A DNA stretch of 13,537 nt from Salinibacterium sp. (GCA_025352485.1 JANXTJ010000030.1:1-13537), one strand, 5' to 3'. Numbered from the stretch's first letter, positions 6,009 to 12,798 are shown. Numbers and translations: made by a program. The notes: generated by a model from the letters alone, not told the origin.

Positions 6009-6491
6009 ATGTTGTTTGAGGTCGGCGAAACGGTGGTTTATCCCCACCACGGCGCGGCCACCATTTCGGAGGTAAAGACCCGCATCATCAAGGGCGAAGA
6101 GAAGCTTTACCTCAAACTTCGCGTCAACCAGGGTGACCTGACGATCGAAGTTCCCGCCGAGAATGTCGACCTCGTTGGCGTGCGCGATGTCATTGGCAGG
6201 GAGGGCCTCGACAAGGTCTTCGACGTGCTTCGGGCCCCGTTCACCGAGGAGCCGACCAACTGGTCGCGCCGCTACAAGGCGAACCTCGAGAAGCTTGCCT
6301 CCGGCGATGTGATTAAGGTCTCCGAGGTCGTGCGCGATCTGTGGCGCCGAGACCAGGATCGCGGTCTCTCCGCGGGCGAGAAGCGCATGCTGGCAAAGGC
6401 TCGCCAAATCCTGATCTCCGAGTTGGCGTTGGCCGAGAAAACTGACGAAGATAACGCGTCGATACTGCTCGACGAAGTTCTGGCGTCCTAG
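6009..6491 (+). CDS. carD: CarD-family RNA polymerase-binding transcription factor
   Basis: A 160-residue cytoplasmic regulator that stabilises the open promoter complex and is essential in mycobacteria. The N-terminal Tudor-like RNA-polymerase interaction domain (about 1-55) begins MLFEVGETVVYPHHGA. The C-terminal helical domain (about 60-160) contains EGLDKVFDVLRAPFTEEPTNW and RDLWRRDQDRGLSAGEKRML. The minor-groove wedge Trp85, and Arg25 and Lys90 known from the M. tuberculosis protein, are all present. Residue 47 is Glu, whereas the M. tuberculosis protein has Arg47 that contacts the polymerase beta subunit. Length is normal (about 162). It is followed after 32 bases by ispDF, probably in one transcript. 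Confidence 0.97.
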   Translation: MLFEVGETVVYPHHGAATISEVKTRIIKGEEKLYLKLRVNQGDLTIEVPAENVDLVGVRDVIGREGLDKVFDVLRAPFTEEPTNWSRRYKANLEKLASGDVIKVSEVVRDLWRRDQDRGLSAGEKRMLAKARQILISELALAEKTDEDNASILLDEVLAS

Positions 6492-6503
6492 GCCCCACGG
6501 CCT
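6490..6503 (+). terminator. Small hairpin at the carD stop codon
   Basis: AGGCC (6490-6494) pairs with GGCCT (6499-6503) across CCAC and starts within the carD stop codon. It has five base pairs and no U-tract. It may partly reduce read-through into ispDF or protect the carD 3' end, and is too short to be called a strong terminator. Confidence 0.3.
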
Positions 6504-6523
6504 CCTCTATCTTCGGGAGATTC

Positions 6524-7678
6524 ATGTCTGAACCTACTGTCGGCGTCGTCGTCGTCGCCGCGGGAATGGGCGCGCGGCTGGGCGCGGGTGTGCCCAAGGC
6601 GTTCGTCGAGCTACGCGGCCGCACGCTGTTGGAGCGTGCGCTCGAGGGGGTGCTCGGCGCCGAGCGGCCCGCGCAGGTGGTGGTGGTCGCGCCGGCCAGC
6701 CATCTCGCGGCCGCGCGGGCGATCGCCGAACGGCTGGCTTCCGAGTACGTGAGCGTTGTGGTGGGCGGCGACAGCCGTCAGGCGTCGGTGGCCGCCGGGC
6801 TGGCGGCGCTGCATCCTGCGGTCGAAATCGTGATGGTGCATGACGCCGCCCGTGCGCTCGCTCCATCGGCACTGTTCGATCGCGTGACTCGGGCGGTGGA
6901 GAGTAGCGGTAGCGGTGTCGTGCCGAGCCTGCCGGTCAGCGACACCATCAAGCGCATTGATGCGGATGCCAGAGTGCTCGCGACCGTCGACCGCAGCGAT
7001 CTCGTGCACGTTCAAACCCCGCAGGGGTTTCCGCGGGCCGCGTTCGAAGCGGCCAATACGTTGGCGATCGTCGAGTACACCGATGACGCGGCGCTCTTTG
7101 CCGCCGCTGGCTACACCGTGTCGGTGACAACGGGTGAGGCGATCGCGTTCAAGATCACCACGCCCTGGGATCTGCGTCGGGCCGAAAATCTGCTCGGGGC
7201 GACCGCAGCCATGCGCACAGGGGTCGGCATCGACGTGCACGCCTATGACGCGGCGGAGCCCCTCTGGCTCGGCGGCCTGTACTGGCCGGACGAGGTGGGG
7301 CTTTCTGGCCACTCCGACGGCGACGCCCTCAGCCACGCCATCTGCGATGCCCTGCTGTCGGCCGCAGGACTCGGAGACATGGGGGGCCGGTTTGGCACGG
7401 CCGACCCGCAGTTCGCCGGGGCCCACGGGGAGGTGTTTCTGCGCGCGACCGTCGCCCTGGTGGTCGGGGCCGGCTACGCGATCGGCAACGTCTCCGTGCA
7501 GCTGGTCGCCAACACCCCGCGCCTCGGGGCCAGGCGGGTCGAGATCGAACAGCACCTGTCCGCGGTGGTCGGGGCTCCGGTGAGCGTCTCGGCCACGACA
7601 TCCGACGGCCTCGGTTTCACCGGCAAAGGCGAGGGCGTCGCGGTCGTCGCCACGGCGTTGCTGCTCCTGGTGGACTGA
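6524..7678 (+). CDS. ispDF: Bifunctional IspD-IspF enzyme of the MEP isoprenoid pathway
   Basis: A 384-residue fusion. The N-terminal domain (about 1-228) is 2-C-methyl-D-erythritol 4-phosphate cytidylyltransferase: VVAAGMGARLGAGVPKAF with Arg18 and Lys25, VVGGDSRQASVAAGL, MVHDAARAL and VQTPQGF. The C-terminal domain (from Met230) is 2-C-methyl-D-erythritol 2,4-cyclodiphosphate synthase: metal ligands Asp237 and His239 in GIDVHAY, and His271 in GHSDGDALSHAICDALL, with a closing TSDGLGFTGKGEGVA. The two do steps 3 and 5 of the pathway to IPP and DMAPP. In mycobacteria and streptomycetes ispD and ispF are separate genes. Met230 has no convincing ribosome site, so separate IspF synthesis is unlikely. 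GGAG at 6516-6519 is the ribosome site, four bases from the ATG. Confidence 0.96.
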   Translation: MSEPTVGVVVVAAGMGARLGAGVPKAFVELRGRTLLERALEGVLGAERPAQVVVVAPASHLAAARAIAERLASEYVSVVVGGDSRQASVAAGLAALHPAVEIVMVHDAARALAPSALFDRVTRAVESSGSGVVPSLPVSDTIKRIDADARVLATVDRSDLVHVQTPQGFPRAAFEAANTLAIVEYTDDAALFAAAGYTVSVTTGEAIAFKITTPWDLRRAENLLGATAAMRTGVGIDVHAYDAAEPLWLGGLYWPDEVGLSGHSDGDALSHAICDALLSAAGLGDMGGRFGTADPQFAGAHGEVFLRATVALVVGAGYAIGNVSVQLVANTPRLGARRVEIEQHLSAVVGAPVSVSATTSDGLGFTGKGEGVAVVATALLLLVD

Positions 7679-7683
7679 GCCGG

Positions 7684-7719
7684 CGCGCGTTACCTCCGGC
7701 GACGCGCGGCGTGCGCCGC
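7684..7719 (+). terminator. Overlapping hairpins between ispDF and cysS
   Basis: CGCGCGT (7684-7690) pairs with ACGCGCG (7702-7708). GCGGC (7706-7710) pairs with GCCGC (7715-7719) across GTGC. The two share three bases and cannot form fully together. They immediately precede the cysS -10 box, so the likely role is to end the upstream transcript before cysS begins. There is no U-tract. Confidence 0.45.
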
Positions 7720-7725
7720 TAAACT
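7720..7725 (+). promoter_or_regulatory. Putative -10 box of cysS, leaderless
   Basis: TAAACT is followed by six bases (TGAGCG) and GTG 7732. It fits TANNNT, with no Shine-Dalgarno, and predicts a transcript beginning at the GTG. Confidence 0.55.
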
Positions 7726-7731
7726 TGAGCG

Positions 7732-9150
7732 GTGACAGTGCGCCTCTATGATTCCCGGGCACAAGCCAGCACCGACTTCGTGCCGCTGGTCGATGGAGCG
7801 GCGAGCCTGTACGTCTGCGGGCCCACCGTGCAATCGAGTCCGCACATCGGGCACCTGCGCTCAGCCCTGGTCTACGACCTGTGGCGCCGCTGGCTCAGCT
7901 ACCGCGGATATGCCGTCACGCTGGTGCGCAACGTCACCGACATCGACGACAAAATTCTGGATGCCGCCGCCCTCGGCTCCACGGAACAGTGGTGGGCGCT
8001 CGCTTACCGTGTCGAGCTGGAGTTCAGCGCGGCATACTCGGCCATCGGAGTGCTCGCGCCGACCTACGAACCGCGCGCTACGGCATCCATCGCCGAGATG
8101 CGCGACCTCATCGCCGACCTCATAGATCGCGGCCACGCCTACCCGGCAGCAGACGATTCCGGCGACGTTTACTTCGACACCGCGAGCTGGCCGGATTACG
8201 GTCAGCTGACCCGCCAGCAGCCCGACGAGATGGTGGCGGCTGCCGATGCCGACCCCAGAGCAAAACGAAACCCCCGCGACTTTGCCCTCTGGAAGGGCCA
8301 CAAGCCGACCGAACCCGGCTCGGCCGCATGGCCGTCGCCGTGGGGTCGGGGTCGCCCGGGATGGCACGTCGAGTGCTCGGCAATGGCGCGCCGCTATCTC
8401 GGGGTCGCCTTCGACATTCACGGCGGCGGACTCGACCTGCGCTTTCCGCACCACGAAAACGAACTCGCCCAATCCGGCGCGGCGGGCGATGCCTTCGCCA
8501 CTTTCTGGGTGCACAACGGGCTGGTCAACATCAACGGCCAGAAGATGTCGAAGTCGCTCGGTAACTCCATTTACGCCGCCGAGTTTTTGGCACAGGCTCG
8601 GCCCCTCGTCGTGCGGTACTACCTCGGCAGTGCGCACTATCGCTCGACCATCGACTACCACGACGGCGCGCTGCTCGAAGCGGAGGCGGCCCTCGAGCGC
8701 ATCGAGGTGTTCCTCGGTCGCGCCGACCGCAGGCTCGATGGCACCAGGTTTGCCGGTAGCGGGGTCGAAATCGTGCCGGTCGCGTTCGGCGAGGCGATGG
8801 ATGACGACCTCGCGGTGCCGCAGGCACTCGCCGTCCTGCACGACACGGTGCGCGCCGGAAACGCTGCCCTCGACAACGAGGATCTTCCGGCTCTCGCCAT
8901 CGCTCGTGGCCATGTTCTGGCTATGAGCGAGGTGCTGGGCATCAACCCGCTCTCGCCGAAGTGGCGTGGCGGCGGCTCCGTTCCGGCCGAACGCGCCCTC
9001 GGATCCCTCGTGGAAAGCCTCATCGCCGACCGCAATGCGGCCCGCGCCGCCAAGGATTTCAGCGCGGCCGACCGAATTCGTGATGAACTATCCGCTGCGG
9101 GGATCTCGATCGAGGACAGCCCGTCCGGATCCCATTGGAGCGTGCTGTGA
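7732..9150 (+). CDS. cysS: Cysteinyl-tRNA synthetase
   Basis: A 472-residue class I aminoacyl-tRNA synthetase that charges tRNA-Cys in the cytoplasm. Zinc ligands are Cys29 (YVCGPTV), Cys215 (WHVECSAM), His240 and Glu244 (PHHENELAQSG). The HIGH motif is at 38-41 and KMSKS at 271-275. The C-terminal helical domain ends in RNAARAAKDFSAADRIRDEL. Length is normal (about 460-480). It is CysS and not the paralogous mycothiol ligase MshC: YVCGPTVQSSPHIGH is the CysRS form and the anticodon-binding C-terminal domain is present. It starts at GTG with a leaderless-type -10. The last codons contribute to an RNA structure that continues into the rlmB leader. Confidence 0.97.
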   Translation: MTVRLYDSRAQASTDFVPLVDGAASLYVCGPTVQSSPHIGHLRSALVYDLWRRWLSYRGYAVTLVRNVTDIDDKILDAAALGSTEQWWALAYRVELEFSAAYSAIGVLAPTYEPRATASIAEMRDLIADLIDRGHAYPAADDSGDVYFDTASWPDYGQLTRQQPDEMVAAADADPRAKRNPRDFALWKGHKPTEPGSAAWPSPWGRGRPGWHVECSAMARRYLGVAFDIHGGGLDLRFPHHENELAQSGAAGDAFATFWVHNGLVNINGQKMSKSLGNSIYAAEFLAQARPLVVRYYLGSAHYRSTIDYHDGALLEAEAALERIEVFLGRADRRLDGTRFAGSGVEIVPVAFGEAMDDDLAVPQALAVLHDTVRAGNAALDNEDLPALAIARGHVLAMSEVLGINPLSPKWRGGGSVPAERALGSLVESLIADRNAARAAKDFSAADRIRDELSAAGISIEDSPSGSHWSVL

Positions 9151-9175
9151 TTTCACAGCGCTCCGCGAAGGAGCG
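9137..9175 (+). promoter_or_regulatory. Mutually exclusive hairpins at the cysS-rlmB junction
   Basis: Segment A GGAGCG (9137-9142, in the last cysS codons), segment B CGCTCC (9159-9164) and segment C GGAGCG (9170-9175). A-B extends through CTGTG (9145-9149) and CACAG (9154-9158) with an ATTT loop and a 2-base bulge, 11 pairs in all. B-C is a perfect 6-bp stem with loop GCGAA and covers the GGAG of the rlmB Shine-Dalgarno (AAGGAG 9168-9173). Only one can form at a time. Inference: a translational switch or coupling device. Confidence 0.55.
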
Positions 9176-9178
9176 ACA

Positions 9179-10207
9179 GTGAAGAACCCAGGCAACAAGC
9201 CCCGCGCGGGCGCCGTGCGAAAAGCCCGCAAGGGCCCCCAGGTCGGATCGGGTGGCCAGGGCCGTCAGGCCCTCGAGGGCAAGAAGCCCACGCCGAAGGC
9301 CGTCGACCGCCCGTACCACCCGGCCGGAAAGCGCAAGGCCGCCGCCGTGCGCTTCGAAGCATCGGGCGGGCGCAAGAAGCCCGTCGCCGACGCGACGGCA
9401 CGCCCGACGCGTTCGGCCGGCCGCAGCCCCAAGACCTCGGACGAGTCGGAAATGGTCACGGGGCGCAACTCCGTGCTCGAAGCCCTGCGTGCCAAGATCC
9501 CGGTCACGACGCTGTACATGGCGTCACGGATCGAGTTCGACGACCGCGTGAAAGAAATCCTGTCGATTGCCAACGGCCGCGGCATCCCGGTGCTGGAGGT
9601 CATGCGCCCAGAGCTGGATCGCCTTGCCGGCTTCGACTCCGTGCATCAGGGGGTCGCGCTGAAGGTTCCGCCCTACGAGTACGCGCACCCGATGGAACTG
9701 CTCGAGAAGCTCATTTCTCGCGGTCAGGTGCCGCTCTTGGTGGCGCTGGATGGCATTACCGATCCGCGCAACCTTGGCGCAATTATCCGGTCGGTGGCGG
9801 CGTTCGGCGGCCACGGCGTGATCGTGCCGCAGCGTCGTTCGGTCGGCCTCACAGCATCGGCTTGGAAGACGTCGGCGGGCGCCGCCGCGCGCACCCCGGT
9901 GGCGATGGCGAGCAACCTCACCCAGACGATCAAGGCCTATAAGGAGCGCGGCGTGTTCGTGCTCGGCCTCGACGGCGCCGGCGAGGTGTCGCTGCCCGAC
10001 CTCCAGCTCGCGAAAGAGCCCGTGCTTGTTGTGGTGGGCAGCGAAGGCAAAGGCCTGTCGCGGCTCGTGACCGAAAACTGCGATGCCGTGGTGTCGATCC
10101 CGATTCAGGCAACCACCGAGTCGCTCAATGCCGGCATCGCCGCGAGTGTCACGCTCTACGAGATCTCCCGGCTGCGCGCTGCTGCAAAGAACGCCGGCAA
10201 GAAGTAG
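9179..10207 (+). CDS. rlmB: 23S rRNA (guanosine-2'-O-)-methyltransferase, SpoU/TrmH family
   Basis: A 342-residue RNA ribose methyltransferase expected to modify G2251 in the peptidyl-transferase P-loop of 23S rRNA. An N-terminal extension of about 90 residues is Lys/Arg/Gly-rich and low complexity, likely disordered and RNA-binding. Then comes a substrate-binding domain from EMVTGRNSVLEALRA, followed by the SPOUT knot: motif 1 ITDPRNLGAIIRSV, motif 2 VVVGSEGKGLSRL and motif 3 TESLNAGIAASVTLYEI. Start GTG 9179 is chosen because of AAGGAG five bases upstream. The frame is open further back into cysS but that part is not this gene. Members are variously annotated as tRNA or rRNA methyltransferases, so the exact target is inferred. 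It follows cysS by 28 bases and ends convergent with the DUF4032 gene. Confidence 0.93.
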   Translation: MKNPGNKPRAGAVRKARKGPQVGSGGQGRQALEGKKPTPKAVDRPYHPAGKRKAAAVRFEASGGRKKPVADATARPTRSAGRSPKTSDESEMVTGRNSVLEALRAKIPVTTLYMASRIEFDDRVKEILSIANGRGIPVLEVMRPELDRLAGFDSVHQGVALKVPPYEYAHPMELLEKLISRGQVPLLVALDGITDPRNLGAIIRSVAAFGGHGVIVPQRRSVGLTASAWKTSAGAAARTPVAMASNLTQTIKAYKERGVFVLGLDGAGEVSLPDLQLAKEPVLVVVGSEGKGLSRLVTENCDAVVSIPIQATTESLNAGIAASVTLYEISRLRAAAKNAGKK

Positions 10208-10240
10208 ATCGGGCTGGGCCTCGGCGGGGCACGACGGCGG

Positions 10241-11530
10241 TCAGACTTTCGAGCGCCAGTCGTCTTCGGCGGCGTCGGCCTCAATGATGGAGATCGGCGC
10301 GGTGAACATACCGGTGGGCGGGTCGATGATGGTCGCCTCGTCGCGACGATGCCGCAAAACGGTGTCGACGTAGCTGGAGACGGCTTCGGCGAGGGGCACG
10401 TCGCGGCTCTCGTTTTGTGACAGATACCAGCGGTGGTCGAGCAGTTGGTGAAATATTTCCGCGGGCTCGAGTTTGCCCTTGAGCTCGCGCGGGATCGCCC
10501 GGATCACCGGCTCGAACACACGCGCCGCCCACTCGTGGGCGACCACCTCTTCGTCGAGTGACTGCTTATCGAAGGCCGCGCGATATGAGTCCAAGTCGTT
10601 GAGCAGCCGCCTTGCCTGGTTCTCTTGCGCGTCGAGTCCGGTGAGCCGCAGTAGCCGGCGGGAGTGGTGGCCGGCATCGACGACCTTCGGCTGGATCCGT
10701 ACTTGGGCTCCGGTCTCATCGGTCTTGATCGCCAATTCCTCGATATCGAAACCGAGGTTGTTGAGGCGTTCGACCCGCTGGTTGATGCGCCAGCGTTCCG
10801 ATTGATCGAATTCTTCGGATGCCGTGAGCTCCTTCCAGAGGGTGCGATACTGCGCGACGATGCGGTTACTAATCTCGACGGCGTCGACGTCTTCGTCGAG
10901 CCGCCCGCCGGCCTGCAGGTCGAGCAGCTCGCCCGCGATGTTGATGCGCGCAATCTCGAGGTCATTCTCGCGCTGGCCGTTGGAGAGCCCGTCGTAGAGC
11001 TGGCCGGTCTCTGCATCCACGAGGTGGGCGGCGAACGCGCCGGCATCCCGCAGGAACAGGGTGTTCGAGAGCGAGACATCCCCCCAAAAAAACCCGACCA
11101 TGTGCAGCCGCACCAGAAGTACGGCGAGCGCATCGATGAGACGGGTTGCCGTTTCGGGGCGGAGGCTCTGCGAATAGAGAGCGCGATAGGGCAGTGAAAA
11201 GCGCAGGTGGCGAGTGACAAGCACCGAGTCGAGCGCTTCGCCCTTGCTCGAAGACCGATTGGTGATGAAGGCGACGGGGTCGACGCAGGGGATATCCAGG
11301 CGCTGCAGGTTGCGCAGCATGTCGTACTCGCGTTTGGCAAGCTCTGTTGAGGTCTCCTTGATGGCCACCACATAGCCGCTCAGGTTCACAAACCGCACCA
11401 GGTGTCGGGAGATTCCCTTGGGCAGGGTCGCGATGCTGCTTTCCGGCCACAGTTCCAGCGGGACGGCCCACGGGAGGTCGAGTAACGCGGGGTCGACCGT
11501 TGCCGCGGTGATGTTCAGTGAGCCGCTCAT
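10241..11530 (-). CDS. DUF4032 protein with a kinase-like fold
   Basis: A 429-residue protein. The N-terminal half resembles Kdo/lipopolysaccharide-kinase type folds: Lys58 in VVAIKET, Glu68 in the following helix (KREYDML), a catalytic-loop-like FFWGDVSLSNTLF with Asp151 and Asn156, and Asp172 in HLVDAETG in the place of DFG. These key residues are all present, so it may bind ATP and phosphorylate something, though the substrate is unknown. The C-terminal half (about 200-415) is the DUF4032 region, mostly helical with many charged residues. Start ATG 11530; no strong ribosome site is visible. It lies downstream of the MsiK-like gene on the same strand, separated by a strong hairpin. I recall a similar neighbour near msiK in Streptomyces, which suggests a link of place and not of proven function. 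Confidence 0.85.
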   Translation of the reverse strand: MSGSLNITAATVDPALLDLPWAVPLELWPESSIATLPKGISRHLVRFVNLSGYVVAIKETSTELAKREYDMLRNLQRLDIPCVDPVAFITNRSSSKGEALDSVLVTRHLRFSLPYRALYSQSLRPETATRLIDALAVLLVRLHMVGFFWGDVSLSNTLFLRDAGAFAAHLVDAETGQLYDGLSNGQRENDLEIARINIAGELLDLQAGGRLDEDVDAVEISNRIVAQYRTLWKELTASEEFDQSERWRINQRVERLNNLGFDIEELAIKTDETGAQVRIQPKVVDAGHHSRRLLRLTGLDAQENQARRLLNDLDSYRAAFDKQSLDEEVVAHEWAARVFEPVIRAIPRELKGKLEPAEIFHQLLDHRWYLSQNESRDVPLAEAVSSYVDTVLRHRRDEATIIDPPTGMFTAPISIIEADAAEDDWRSKV

Positions 11531-11552
11531 TGCATGGTCCGCCTATCGAGAG

Positions 11553-11580
11553 GGGCCCGCCACGTTGCCGTGACGGGCCC
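11553..11580 (-). terminator. Terminator-like hairpin after the sugar ABC ATPase gene
   Basis: GGGCCCG (11553-11559) and CGGGCCC (11574-11580), plus CACG and CGTG inside, form an 11-bp stem with one C-A mismatch and loop TTGC. It lies 17 bases past the ATPase stop codon and before the DUF4032 start. There is no U-tract, but it is the strongest hairpin in the window by inspection. Confidence 0.65.
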
Positions 11581-11597
11581 GAATTGCCGCGCGAGGG

Positions 11598-12698
11598 TTA
11601 GACCGCTGCGGCTACTTTCTTGCTGAGACGCAAGCCCGACTCTGTGTCGAACACGTGGATGTGGTCGGGCTGCGGGGTGATGAAGACCTTGTCGCCGGCC
11701 GACGGGTGCGAGCGACCATCGACGCGCACGACGATGTCGACGCGCTGGGAGTCGACCTCGGTGTGACCGTACAGGTAGCCGTCTGCCCCGAGCTCTTCCA
11801 CCAGGTCGACCGTCACCGGCAGGCCTTCGCCGCTCTGGGCGATCGTGACATCTTCCGGGCGGATGCCGATGGTGACCTTCTTCGCGGACGTGCCGGAGAG
11901 GGTCTCGCGGTCGACCTTCGCGACGGCGGTGCCGAACCTAAGGCCGCCATCCACCACGTCCGCGTCGAACAGGTTCATCGCGGGGCTGCCAATGAATCCG
12001 GCCACAAAGACGTTCTGCGGGGACTCGTACAGGTCCCGGGGGGTGCCCACCTGCTGCAGCACGCCATCCTTCAGCACCGCGATGCGGTCGCCCATGGTGA
12101 GCGCCTCGGTCTGGTCGTGGGTGACGTAGACCGTGGTGACTCCGAGCCGGCGCTGCAGCGATGCGATCTGCGTACGGGTCTGCACGCGCAGCTTCGCGTC
12201 GAGGTTCGACAGCGGCTCATCCATCAGGAAGACCTGGGGTTGGCGAACAATGGCTCGGCCCATGGCAACGCGCTGGCGCTGGCCACCGGAGAGCGCCTTC
12301 GGCTTGCGGCCGAGGTAGGGCTCAAGGTCGAGCAGCTTTGCGGCCTCCAGTACGCGGGTCGCACGCTCGTCTTTGTTGACGCCGGCGATCTTGAGGGCGA
12401 AGCCCATGTTCTCGGCCACCGTCATGTGCGGGTAGAGCGCGTAGTTCTGGAAGACCATTGCGATGTCGCGGTCTTTCGGCGGAACGTCGGTGACGTTGCG
12501 ATCGCCGATAAGGATGTTGCCCTCGTTGACCTCTTCGAGGCCGGCGAGCATGCGCAGGCTGGTGGATTTTCCGCAGCCGGACGGGCCGACCAGAACCAGA
12601 AACTCGCCGTCTGCGACAGACAGGTCGAGCTGGTCAACAGCGGGCCGGGTGGAACCCGGGTAGAGGCGGGTTGCTTTATCGAACGTTACTGATGCCAT
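11598..12698 (-). CDS. msiK: MsiK/UgpC-type ATPase of carbohydrate ABC importers
   Basis: A 366-residue cytoplasmic ATPase, normal for the MalK/UgpC/MsiK family. Walker A GPSGCGKS (38-45), Q-loop Gln84 (VFQNYALYPHMTV), signature LSGGQRQRVAMGRAI from 136, Walker B VFLMDEP (Asp160, Glu161), D-loop SNLD, switch His194 (VYVTHDQTEAL). The C-terminal regulatory OB/TOBE part includes VTIGIRPEDVTI. In Streptomyces one MsiK serves many sugar importers, with its permeases and binding proteins elsewhere. This gene is likewise alone, without transporter partners. Start ATG 12698 gives the family N-terminus MASVTFDKATRLYPG; a longer frame from 12773 adds 25 residues with no support. AAGGAG is at 12710-12715, 11 bases away, which is slightly long. 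The symbol is by family and neighbourhood. Confidence 0.9.
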   Translation of the reverse strand: MASVTFDKATRLYPGSTRPAVDQLDLSVADGEFLVLVGPSGCGKSTSLRMLAGLEEVNEGNILIGDRNVTDVPPKDRDIAMVFQNYALYPHMTVAENMGFALKIAGVNKDERATRVLEAAKLLDLEPYLGRKPKALSGGQRQRVAMGRAIVRQPQVFLMDEPLSNLDAKLRVQTRTQIASLQRRLGVTTVYVTHDQTEALTMGDRIAVLKDGVLQQVGTPRDLYESPQNVFVAGFIGSPAMNLFDADVVDGGLRFGTAVAKVDRETLSGTSAKKVTIGIRPEDVTIAQSGEGLPVTVDLVEELGADGYLYGHTEVDSQRVDIVVRVDGRSHPSAGDKVFITPQPDHIHVFDTESGLRLSKKVAAAV

Positions 12699-12717
12699 GA
12701 CTATTAATGCTCCTTCA

Positions 12718-12735
12718 CCGGCAGGTACGTGCCGG
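12718..12735. promoter_or_regulatory. Palindrome upstream of the msiK ribosome site
   Basis: CCGGCAGGTACGTGCCGG is an 18-bp near-perfect palindrome (8 of 9 pairs) ending two bases from the Shine-Dalgarno. If the promoter at 12736-12764 is right, it covers the transcription start and would act as DNA. With an upstream start it would be an RNA hairpin beside the ribosome site. Confidence 0.4.
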
Positions 12736-12769
12736 ACGATCCGTAGTGAATGGACGACGGTCAAGACCG
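12736..12769 (-). promoter_or_regulatory. Putative msiK promoter with a HutC/DasR-like operator
   Basis: On the minus strand TTGACC (12764-12759), a 17-base spacer and GATCGT (12741-12736) resemble a housekeeping promoter. Over the -35 lies the palindrome CGGTCAAGACCG (12758-12769), which keeps 9 of the 10 bases of the GGTCTAGACC core of DasR (dre) sites of the GntR/HutC family. This suggests repression tied to sugar or amino-sugar supply. Confidence 0.5.
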
Positions 12770-12798
12770 CCAATTGTCAGTATGGCACTTTGGTCAGG

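Noticed and set aside
7211..7213. Separate translation start for IspF at Met230 of the fusion
   Set aside because: No Shine-Dalgarno or -10 is found upstream, and the fusion frame is uninterrupted.
6611..7762. A long open frame of about 383 codons on the minus strand across ispDF
   Set aside because: It is antisense to an intact two-domain enzyme, has low-complexity composition and crosses the cysS start.
7861..8913. A long open frame of about 350 codons on the minus strand within cysS
   Set aside because: It lies wholly opposite a gene with every CysRS motif, and such antisense frames are common in GC-rich coding DNA. No motif or ribosome site supports it.
8966..9178. An extended rlmB start inside cysS
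   Set aside because: The frame is open, but a good AAGGAG site before GTG 9179 and the family N-terminus favour the shorter form. The extra residues are out-of-frame cysS.
11655..12692. A 345-codon forward frame opposite msiK
   Set aside because: It mirrors the codon bias of the ATPase gene, whose Walker and signature motifs are complete on the other strand.
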